Source: CAIJXB01 sp964439595
Lineage (GTDB): Bacteria; Chlamydiota; Chlamydiia; Chlamydiales; Rhabdochlamydiaceae
DNA length: 64,000 nucleotides
Reading direction: 5' to 3'
Assembly: GCA_964439595.1 (NCBI GenBank)
Contig: CAYTOK010000003.1
Span: 62,001-126,000 of the forward strand
A program made the position numbers and the translations under genes. The notes below the pieces were generated by a model. The model was not told the origin of the DNA. It ran no database searches and saw only the letters and a program-made list of their open reading frames with translations. How positions within the stretch are numbered: position 1 is the first letter of the stretch; the number at the start of each line of letters is the position of its first letter. Positions 34,876-43,000 of the stretch are shown one piece after another.

Positions 34876-34904
34876 TTGAGTTCAATTCGTTTTTATGTCA
34901 TAAT
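34876..34904 (+). promoter_or_regulatory. Candidate sigma66 promoter of euo
   Basis: TTGAGT (34876-34881) and CATAAT (34899-34904) are separated by exactly 17 bases. Transcription would begin near 34911, leaving a leader of about 110 bases before the euo ATG at 35021. This is the only good sigma70-like pair in the tsp-euo gap. Euo in Chlamydia is expressed early from a sigma66 promoter, consistent with this. Confidence 0.5.
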
Positions 34905-35020
34905 TATTAATCTAAGGAAAAAAGGTTGGTCTTTAGAAGTATAAAATGCAATTAAAGACGAAATCGAAAAATAGTTTAAGTTTAAATAGAATTACCTAAA
35001 TTTTAAGAGGAGAGTGTAAG

Positions 35021-35443
35021 ATGGAAAATGAAAATAATGTGGAAAAGAAAGCCGTTTCTATCACAGAAGCAGCTAAGATCAATAATGTTACAAGACAAGC
35101 GATTTATGTAGCGATAAAGCAAAGAAAGCTTAAAGCTCATAAAGACACAACTCGTTGGACAATTGATTTAGCTGACTTAGAAGTTTATAGAAAAGAAAAA
35201 TACTCTAGAACAAAGTCTATGTTCGACGGAGAGCTTTTATTTGATAACGGAAAAGGGTATTTTTCTGTAAATCAAGTAGCTAAAATGTTAGGGGTTCCTG
35301 CTCAGAAAATTTATTACGCTACAAGAGTAGGTCTTCTTAAAGCAGTTCGTAAAGGAGCAGCTTGGGTTATCCATTCAAATGATATCGCTGGGTATAAAGA
35401 AATTTACCTAAGCAAAAAAGAAACAACGTCAGAAGCAGTATAA
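35021..35443 (+). CDS. euo: Euo-type transcriptional repressor of late genes
   Basis: A 140-residue DNA-binding protein with two helix-turn-helix segments of the excisionase/MerR type: SITEAAKINNVTRQAIYVAI (about 14-33) and SVNQVAKMLGVPAQKIYYAT (about 86-105), each followed by a basic wing with Arg/Lys and Trp (TTRWTID; KGAAWVIHS). Euo is the conserved early chlamydial regulator that binds promoters of late genes, keeping replicating cells from differentiating to elementary bodies too soon. Its location beside tsp/gltX and upstream of recJ-secDF fits C. trachomatis CT446. agagga precedes the ATG and a strong terminator follows. Function is inferred from the family. Confidence 0.9.
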   Translation: MENENNVEKKAVSITEAAKINNVTRQAIYVAIKQRKLKAHKDTTRWTIDLADLEVYRKEKYSRTKSMFDGELLFDNGKGYFSVNQVAKMLGVPAQKIYYATRVGLLKAVRKGAAWVIHSNDIAGYKEIYLSKKETTSEAV

Positions 35444-35456
35444 TCTGGCAAAATTA

Positions 35457-35492
35457 CCGCCTGCTTGAGTTTGGTGGCAGGCGGAAATTTTT
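35457..35492 (+). terminator. Rho-independent terminator of euo
   Basis: The 8-bp GC-rich stem ccgcctgc (35457-35464) / gcaggcgg (35477-35484) with a 12-base loop is followed by aaattttt. It begins 14 bases after the euo stop. Confidence 0.88.
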
Positions 35493-35532
35493 AAATCATC
35501 ATAGTTAAATGACTAATTTTTAGGAGGTACTT

Positions 35533-35844
35533 ATGCCTTTACCTATAGCAGCAGCAGCGACAGTAGCGGTTGTTAAAGGGGGACTTCCAGCAGGATGGAG
35601 CTCCTTGGGGTATAGCACCCTTGCTTTGAGTTGGTCCGTTTCCCAAGTTCTATTGTCAATGGGATCTGCAGCTACGCGTAACCCGTTGGTAGCTACAGTC
35701 GGTTTTGTTGGATCTGCCACAATAAGTTTTTTTGCTTTACCTATTATACTCGCAGGATGTTCTTTCGGAACCTCCACTATTATAGGTATGTCTTTAGGTT
35801 TTGCTGCTTACGGTAGCCTGTGTGGTTGTATTTTGCTCCAGTAA
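35533..35844 (+). CDS. Small hydrophobic protein (103 aa), possible Inc-like
   Basis: A very good ribosome site (taggaggt) precedes the ATG. The 103 residues are almost entirely Ala/Ser/Gly/Leu-rich and hydrophobic, with segments at about 3-16, 26-42, 53-75 and 80-101. The last two are closely spaced and could form a bilobed hairpin of Inc type; a simple small membrane protein is equally possible. No charged soluble domain is present. It follows euo after a terminator, so it needs its own promoter. Function unknown. Confidence 0.6.
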   Translation: MPLPIAAAATVAVVKGGLPAGWSSLGYSTLALSWSVSQVLLSMGSAATRNPLVATVGFVGSATISFFALPIILAGCSFGTSTIIGMSLGFAAYGSLCGCILLQ

Positions 35845-36018
35845 TTTTAAGAAAAACATTGCAGCTTTTAAGGAATTTAATTTTTCTGACGTAAGGCGAC
35901 TTATTTAGAAAGGTATTCCGTTAATTTTTTTAATCCAGTCTAATAGAATTGACTCATAATTAGTAAAATGTAAACCTGAATTTATTCAGATAGTTGTGTT
36001 TTATTATGCGGTTTTTTT

Positions 36019-36759
36019 ATGGACTCTAGAGCTCTACTTTTTCAGTTGTTAACACAGATTGAAACCTTACAAGAAGCCTCCTCCGGTCTTGAAGGAATTG
36101 ATTATATTTATGTGATTAACTTGGAAGAAAGGCCGGAAAAGTGGGATAAAATTAGTGAGGAGTTTGGTAAGTACGATCTCATACTAAATAGAGTCTCTGC
36201 TATTAATGGATGGAAAATACCTGAGGAGAAAAGGCAGGAACTTGTGCGGTATCCTATTAGACCTTTAAGGGGAGGGGAGATTGGATGTTTTTTAAGCCAC
36301 CTTTCTGTGTACCAAGATGCGGCAAAAAAAGAGGTAAAAGCAGTCTGGATCTGTGAAGATGATATACAGTTTGAAAAGAGCCCTAAAAATATCCCATTTT
36401 TAGTGAAGCAACTAACTAAAATCGATCCCGATTGGGATATTTTGTACACGGACTATTCTGAAGCTGGATCGATCCCCTGTGGAGGCAATCCCTATGGGCA
36501 CTCTTACCAAGTACTAAAAGAAGAAGTTACTAAGGATTTGGTGCGAATGCACGGTAGATGGGGGACGCATTCTATCCTTTTTTCTGCTAAGGGAATTACA
36601 AAGGTTTTTCGTCACTATTACTGCAATCCAATTATATGGGCTCCGATTGACGTTGATATTCACTATATTCCTGGGCTCAGAGAATATTCAGTAAAAGAAA
36701 GTATTACAAGGGCTCCCTGTGGAAGTTCTGACACAGGGCCTTTCAGTTCTTTTTTGTAG
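36019..36759 (+). CDS. GT25 family glycosyltransferase (LPS-type)
   Basis: The 246 residues carry the glycosyltransferase family 25 pattern: IYVINLEERPEKW near the start, the conserved GGEIGCFLSHLSVYQDA, and a metal-binding acidic motif in VWICEDDIQF, followed by LYTDYSEAG and HGRWGTHSILFSAKG. GT25 enzymes add galactose or glucose in LPS core and lipooligosaccharide. No signal peptide or membrane helix. The sequence is complete and ends soon after the conserved part. Sugar specificity is not readable. It lies between the hydrophobic small gene and the convergent rlmD-like gene. Confidence 0.82.
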   Translation: MDSRALLFQLLTQIETLQEASSGLEGIDYIYVINLEERPEKWDKISEEFGKYDLILNRVSAINGWKIPEEKRQELVRYPIRPLRGGEIGCFLSHLSVYQDAAKKEVKAVWICEDDIQFEKSPKNIPFLVKQLTKIDPDWDILYTDYSEAGSIPCGGNPYGHSYQVLKEEVTKDLVRMHGRWGTHSILFSAKGITKVFRHYYCNPIIWAPIDVDIHYIPGLREYSVKESITRAPCGSSDTGPFSSFL

Positions 36760-36808
36760 GAATGACTAGATCTTTTTACTCTATGTCTTAGGTTTAGTTT
36801 TTATTGCT

Positions 36809-36833
36809 CGGCATTTAATGCATGGAAATGCCG
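36809..36833. terminator. Inverted repeat between convergent genes, possible terminator
   Basis: An 8-bp stem cggcattt / aaatgccg with a 9-base loop lies between the GT25 stop and the rlmD-like stop. There is no T run on either side, so it is a weak terminator candidate at best. Confidence 0.35.
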
Positions 36834-36906
36834 CTTATAGAAAAATGTAAAAGCCTTGAGCAGGAGTAGATGAAGATCATAGCCAAGGGTGAATACAGGC
36901 ATATAG

Positions 36907-38160
36907 TTAATTTCTAACTAACTGCACTACCGTTTCCACATGGGTTGTTTGCGGAAAACAATCAAAACTTTGTAGGAAGCAGAGAGTAAACCCTAGTGTC
37001 TGTAAGAATGCAAGGTCTCTTGCTAGGGTGGGAGGATGACAGGAGACGTACACAATTTGTTTGACGGAAAGGAAGTTTAAGAGGTTTCTTACTTCGGGGT
37101 CTAGTCCTGTTTTAGGAGGATTCACTAAGATGCTGTCGGGAAGAAAAGAGGAAAGGACTTTTTTTGCTTCTATTTCTGCAGACCCACAGAAAAAAGGAAC
37201 CTGAGGAAGATTGTTATTTACCCCATTTTCTTTAGCTAGCCGAATTGATTCAGGGCTTATTTCTATACCAATGACATCTTTACCTTGATTTGCTAGTAGG
37301 AGGGTGGAAACGCCAATACCACAGTATAGATCTAAGACTTTTTTACTATTTTTAAGAAGGGAAAGAATAAGATCTAAAATGTTTTCAGTTTGTTCAGGAT
37401 GATTTTGTACAAATCCAAAAGGAGAGTAGGAAAAATGTAGGTTTTGGTGGGTAAAACTAAGATCAGATAGCCCTTTTTGTAGGGTTTTTTCTGGAGTCTG
37501 TATGTACACTCCTAAGGAGATTTCTAGAAGAAGAGAAAATAATTCTTGTTCTTGTTGTAGGGTTAGGTTTTTTTTTAGAGTGCAGGCTACAATATAGCCT
37601 TTTGGCACTTTAAAAAGTTTTAGCCTTCCTTCTAAAGGAAACGTAGCTGGTAGTTCCCCAATGGCTTTTCCTAAGGACTCTATTATAGGATCCTCTTTTT
37701 CATGAAGTAGTAGACAGGAATTTATGGGCAAAGGGTCTAAAGTTAGTGAAGTGAAACATAATTTCCAACTATTTTCTAGAAAGTGCATCTGCAAGGAGAG
37801 GTGTCTTCGGTAGGCTAATGGAGTTGGGGAGGGAATGACCGAAGGAATAGGAAAAGAAATTTTTCCAATTCTAAGCAGAGAATCTTCTACGAATTGTCTT
37901 TTTATCGTTACCTGGTTTAGGTAGGATGAGTGTTGTAATTGACAGCCCCCACAGCGTAAAAAATAGGGACATGGAGGGGATTCTCTATGAGGACTACTTT
38001 CGATCACTTTTAGTAAGCTTGCTGTGGCAAAGTTTTTTTTCTTTTTTAAAGAGGAAACTAGGACGAGCTCTCCAGGCAAAGTGAACGGAATGAAAACAAC
38101 AAGGCCGTCAGATCTTCCAACGCCGGCTCCTTCAAAAGCTATATTGTCTACTCGAATCAT
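36907..38160 (-). CDS. rlmD: RumA/TrmA-type RNA (uracil-C5) methyltransferase
   Basis: A 417-residue SAM-dependent methyltransferase of the RlmD/RlmCD/TrmA family, which makes 5-methyluridine in 23S rRNA or tRNA. An N-terminal TRAM domain (about 1-60) precedes the Fe-S cysteines in CPYFLRCGGC, then the SAM-binding site VLDLYCGIGVSTLLLA, VNPPKTGLDPEV and the catalytic Cys in YVSCHPPTLARDL. C. trachomatis has one such protein, annotated YgcA (from memory). Whether it methylates U1939, U747 or tRNA cannot be decided, so the symbol is tentative. It overlaps the recJ stop by 4 bases (ATGA), indicating translational coupling. Confidence 0.85.
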   Translation of the reverse strand: MIRVDNIAFEGAGVGRSDGLVVFIPFTLPGELVLVSSLKKKKNFATASLLKVIESSPHRESPPCPYFLRCGGCQLQHSSYLNQVTIKRQFVEDSLLRIGKISFPIPSVIPSPTPLAYRRHLSLQMHFLENSWKLCFTSLTLDPLPINSCLLLHEKEDPIIESLGKAIGELPATFPLEGRLKLFKVPKGYIVACTLKKNLTLQQEQELFSLLLEISLGVYIQTPEKTLQKGLSDLSFTHQNLHFSYSPFGFVQNHPEQTENILDLILSLLKNSKKVLDLYCGIGVSTLLLANQGKDVIGIEISPESIRLAKENGVNNNLPQVPFFCGSAEIEAKKVLSSFLPDSILVNPPKTGLDPEVRNLLNFLSVKQIVYVSCHPPTLARDLAFLQTLGFTLCFLQSFDCFPQTTHVETVVQLVRN

Positions 38161-39899
38161 GAAGGCTCAATGACCCTAAAATCGCGTATCTGTAGCTGGA
38201 TACTAGATTTATTTAAGAAATTGTTTATTTGTGGGGTGAAAGCAATTTCTAGTGTGAGATTTTTTTTGCAAAGGCGAGATTTCTTCTCTGCCATGCCAAA
38301 TCCAATTCCTTCTAAGATGCGATCACTTTCTTCTAAGTATAGTTTTAGGTGCATTTTTCCGACAACTTTAGGCGGGCGAATTTGTTTGGCAATAGCATAA
38401 AGAATAGGGGGGGGATTTTCATTGCCAAAAGGCTCAAGAAGGCTTAGCGATTCCATAAAATCAAAGGTGAGATCTTTAAAAGCAATTTTAGCATCAATGG
38501 AGAGCTTAGTTTGAATGTCTTGTTCTTGTAGAGCTTCATTAACGCCTGCAATGAATTTTTCTTTAAATAAGTTGATGTTTTCTTCTTTAATAGACAGCCC
38601 TGCAGCATAATCATGACCTCCAAAATTTTCTAGGAGGTTTGCATTCTTTTTTAAAAGAGGGAGCAGGGGGAATTCAGGAATAGTTCGAATAGAACCTTTG
38701 CCCAGGCCGTTATCAATAGCGATAATTAATGTGGGTCGATTATATTGCTTAGTAATCCTTGCTGTAATAATCGGGATAATTCCCGGATGCCATTTATCAG
38801 AGACGAGAACAAGGGCTTTTTCTTTTAAGATTTGAGGGTTTTCTTGTATGTACTGTTCGACATCTTCTGAATCTTTTCTTTCAATTTTTTGCCGTTCAGA
38901 ATTATTGAGATCCAACTCTTTCGCTAAAGCCTCTGCCGTTGTTGCATCTCTAAGAAGAAGAAGTTCCACTCCTTTAATAGGGTCTGCAATTCTTCCTAGA
39001 CTGTTGAGCCTCGGGGCTACTTTAGAAGCTATATCTATAGGTGTTATATCCCCTAATTTCAAGTCGCAGATAGAAAATAATTTTAGTAGACCTATCCTTT
39101 TTGTTTTACGTAGTAGTTTGAGTCCGTAGCGCACCAAAATTCTATTTTCTCCAACTAGAGCTCCCATATCAGCAATAGTTCCCAGTGCAACAAGATCTAG
39201 ATATCTTTTAAGATCTATTTTATGCTCAGAGATTTCATTAGAAGCTAGAGAGTTTGTAATGGCATGAGCTAGCTTAAAAGCTACTCCAACCCCTGTTAAC
39301 TCCCTATTAGGATAGGTGCTATTAAGTAGTTTTGGATTTAAAGTTGCTATGCAGTGAGGGAGTTTGTCAGTCGGTTCGTGGTGATCTGTAACAATGATAT
39401 CTACACCCTCATGCGCTGCGTGCGTCATTTCTGCTGCTGTAGTAATACCGCAGTCCACAGTAATTAAGAGCTTACATTCATTTTTAACTGCGTAATCTAG
39501 GGCGTCATAAATTAAACTTTTATTTAGAGAGGCTCTATTGGGGATGTAGAAAAAAACCTTTGCCCCAATATATCTTAAAAATTCAGTAAGAAGGACTGTT
39601 CCTGTGATCCCATCTACATCATTATCGCCATATATAAGAATGGCCTCTTTATTTTTTAGGGCCTCTTCTATTCGGTCCACTGCTTTATCCATGTCAGGAA
39701 AAAGCTGAGGGTCTAGCAGGTTGGGTAGTTTGGCATACAGGTAGGCGTGAATGTCTTCTAAGGTTTTAAATCCTCGCGAGGCAAGTACCTGGGCCGTTAC
39801 AGCATGGATGTTAAATTCCTTGACGATAGTCTGCACCCATTTAGGATCGGCTTGCGGATAGATCCAAACAGGATCCTGTGGGGTCTGCGAAGACAGCAT
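38157..39899 (-). CDS. recJ: Single-stranded-DNA-specific exonuclease RecJ
   Basis: RecJ is the 5'-3' ssDNA exonuclease of recombination and mismatch repair. The 580 residues show the DHH phosphoesterase motifs: VYGDNDVDGITGT-like segment (ILIYGDNDVDGITGTVLL), ITVDCGIT, the namesake VTDHHEP, and the DHHA1 domain GGHDYAAGLSIKEE, plus an OB-type C-terminus. Metal-binding Asp and His appear present. ATG 39899 was chosen over TTG 39905; aagga lies about 9 bases upstream. It is coupled to the rlmD-like gene downstream. recJ beside secDF also occurs in C. trachomatis (CT447-448). Confidence 0.93.
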   Translation of the reverse strand: MLSSQTPQDPVWIYPQADPKWVQTIVKEFNIHAVTAQVLASRGFKTLEDIHAYLYAKLPNLLDPQLFPDMDKAVDRIEEALKNKEAILIYGDNDVDGITGTVLLTEFLRYIGAKVFFYIPNRASLNKSLIYDALDYAVKNECKLLITVDCGITTAAEMTHAAHEGVDIIVTDHHEPTDKLPHCIATLNPKLLNSTYPNRELTGVGVAFKLAHAITNSLASNEISEHKIDLKRYLDLVALGTIADMGALVGENRILVRYGLKLLRKTKRIGLLKLFSICDLKLGDITPIDIASKVAPRLNSLGRIADPIKGVELLLLRDATTAEALAKELDLNNSERQKIERKDSEDVEQYIQENPQILKEKALVLVSDKWHPGIIPIITARITKQYNRPTLIIAIDNGLGKGSIRTIPEFPLLPLLKKNANLLENFGGHDYAAGLSIKEENINLFKEKFIAGVNEALQEQDIQTKLSIDAKIAFKDLTFDFMESLSLLEPFGNENPPPILYAIAKQIRPPKVVGKMHLKLYLEESDRILEGIGFGMAEKKSRLCKKNLTLEIAFTPQINNFLNKSSIQLQIRDFRVIEPS

Positions 39900-39944
39900 G
39901 CTCAAAATTCCTTATAATCAAGTAGTTCTATTAATACGTAAGTA

Positions 39945-39980
39945 AAGCGTTTTGTCTGCTGAGGGCCTAACAAAACGCTT
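39945..39980 (-). terminator. Probable terminator downstream of secDF
   Basis: An 11-bp perfect stem aagcgttttgt (39945-39955) / acaaaacgctt (39970-39980) with a 14-base loop, followed on the minus strand by ttactta. It lies 28 bp beyond the secDF stop and 45 bp before recJ, so recJ-rlmD is probably transcribed separately. Confidence 0.6.
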
Positions 39981-40007
39981 CTTTAAAAAAATCACACCAT
40001 ACCGAGA

Positions 40008-43000
40008 TTAGCTATTAAGTGCTATTCTTTGTTGTTTTTTCTCTTCTCTTTCATGGAAAATAAGCATAAGAGGTGCTGCTATAAACAGGGAAGAGAGCGT
40101 TCCAAATATAATTCCAATAGCCATAACAAGGGTGAATCCAAAAATAGTACTTCCCCCCATGGCAATTAGAGGGATTAATACTAGCAAGGTTGTTCCTGAA
40201 GTTAATACGGTACGACTTAAGGTGACATTAAGAGCTTTGTTAATAAGACTAGGAAGAGTGTTTTTCTTTGCTCCTCGATGCATATCTAAAGCTTCTTCTC
40301 TGATTCGGTCAAATACAATAATAGTATCATTTAAAGAATATCCTGCGATAGTCATTAGCGCTGCTATTGTTGTTAGATCAATTTGAACAGGCACCCCTAA
40401 AGCATGTAAAAGAGCTATTGCTGCGAGTGTAAAGAAAAGATCATGAGCTAAGCAGATCGTTGCGCTAATTGCATATTTAAATTCAAAACGGATAGTAATA
40501 TAGATAAATATGCAAAAAAGAGCGATGAGAAGGCCTATGATAGCACTATTTCTCATTGATTGAGACATCTGTCCGCTAACTTCAGACCAATTTTGTGTTG
40601 CTCCAGCTATAGAGGCATCTGTTAGTTGTACATTAGCTTTCTGCAAAGAAGTTATCACCCAAGTTATTTGAGGATTCACCCCATTATCTGTAGAGGTGCT
40701 TAATTCTGCAAGAGGTCTTCCTGGCTGAGTTAAAGACTCACTTAGGAATATTTTCACAGAATTTTCTGGAGATAACTCTCTTACCTGTACTTCCTGTGGC
40801 TTTGCTCCAGCTTGGACAAGAGCATTTTCTACTACTTGTCTATAAGATAAATCTTTTAGAGGAGTTAACTCCAAGTTTAAGCTATAACCACCTGTAAAAT
40901 CCATTCCAAAAATAGAATGTCTTTGTCCAGCAAAAAGCATGCAGCCAAATACAATAATAAGAATAGAAGTAATCATGGCAGGTTTGCCGTAGCGTAGAAA
41001 ATCAAATTTTCTAGCTGTAAACCAGTTTAGCATCTCCAGTGATTTATGTTTTGGGTTTTGAATCCATGCACTGAAAAAATATTTTGTAACAAAAAGAGCT
41101 GTAAACATAGAGGAAAGAATCCCTATAATCAAAGTAACAGCAAAGCCTTTCACAGGGCCGGAATCAAATTGTAGCAATATCAAAGCTGCTATAATTGTTG
41201 TTACATTAGAATCCAAAATGGCAGAAAATGCTTTCTTGTATCCAGCTTGCACTGCTGATCCAATACGACCTGTTGAGGCAAACTCTTCGCGAATTCTTTC
41301 AAAAACAAGAACATTAGCATCAACAGCCATACCAACTGTAAGAATTAGTCCGGCTAGGCTTGCTAGAGTTAGTGTTGCTTGGATATTTTGTAAAGTAGCC
41401 CACATGATGAGAATGTTGAAAATAACAGCTACAGAAGCAACAACTCCGCTTAATTTGTAGTACCCGGACATAACACCGATTACAAGTATCAGAGCTATGA
41501 TAGTAGCCCAAATTCCCATAGAGCGTTCTTTACTTCCCAGTTCAGGACTGACATTTTTTTCAGAAAGAATTTTAGGAGTAAAACTTAGAGATCCTGCCTT
41601 TAAATCAGCTTCTAGTTGGTTGATTTCCCTTTGAGAGAAACTACCGGTAATCATAGCGCTATCTTTTAACGGAGAGTCTAGGGTAGGCGAGCTAACAATA
41701 GTGCCGTTTAAAATAACAGCCATTCTCCATCCATGATTATGGGAGATTTGCCCATTGACTGTCCCGCTGATTTTTTCTTTGGAAAAGGGTGTTGTCCATG
41801 CGGAAAAATCTTCTCTTGGATTAATTTTAATTCCTTCTTTTGAAGTATATGATCCGCTGATATCGAATGAGAGAAAGTTTCCTCTAGAGGGGTCATATGA
41901 CGAACGTACATTTCTTAAATTTGATCCTTCTAATGCAAAATTTCTAAACACGATGAGTAAAGGGTGGGTTTGTCCTTGCCACTGTGTATAATCATCACCT
42001 CTAAGTAAAGAGACTTTTGAATATGTGTCATTGAATAGATTTGATGTGTTTGTATCTGTAGGAAGGGAAAGGCGTAACCCTTGGTCATAGAGAAGTCTTG
42101 CGGCTTCGCTGCGAGGTTGTATCATTTCCGGATCTAACGCTTCTCCATAAAGATGTTTGCAAGCAATTCTATGGATTTCTTCTGCGCTTTTATGGTTTGT
42201 AACTACAGCTTCATTCCAAACTTCTTGTAGGAATTTATTGACTGAGCTAGCTAAATTAGTGTTATTCGGAGTGAATTTCTCATTAACTACGTGAAAAAAC
42301 ATGGACGAGGCTTTTACTAGTTCTGCAGCTGAAAGATTTTGAGACCCTGGAAAATCTAAAGTTATAAGATCTCCTTCTTGTCTGATACTTACTTCTGAGA
42401 CGCCCATTTTATTAACGCGTGCATAAAGTTCGTTAATTCCTTGTTTTATATCAGCTTCATTTGTAACAGGTCTATTATTGGAGTCCCTAAGTTCGATTTG
42501 GACTGTTTTCCCCCCAGATAGGTCAAGGCCCCAATGGAGAATTTTACGATCATCCCCACGGAAGTATCTAGTCGCACTTAAAGCAAGATTGCTAAGAAGA
42601 GCACTTTTTGTTGGTTTTGGTACATCAAATCGAGAAACTCCCTTAATACTAAGTTGAGCTGCTCTATAGTCATCTCGCCATTTAAGGAGGTCTTCATGAA
42701 TTGCTGTGTCTATTTTATTTTCTGTTAAAATTCTTTGTTCTACATTAGAGAAATCTAATACAGCATAACGTTTAGTCCCTTTAACGGTAAAGGCTTCTCT
42801 AGAGGCGGCTAGCACATTTTGAAAATAATCGGGCGATTCAAAGATAAAGTCGCCGGCAAACTCTTTACTTACGGAAAGAAGAGATCCTTCATATCCCATG
42901 TATCCTGATTTGCTGAGTAACAGCTTCAAATTTTGGAAGTCTTGTAAAAAGTTTTGAGAATCCTTAGAAGAAGAGTCTTCTTTTATTTTTTTGAGAATTT

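Noticed and set aside
35520..35777. Minus-strand 85-codon frame opposite the 103-residue gene
   Set aside because: It lies antisense to a frame with a perfect Shine-Dalgarno; its composition mirrors the plus-strand gene.
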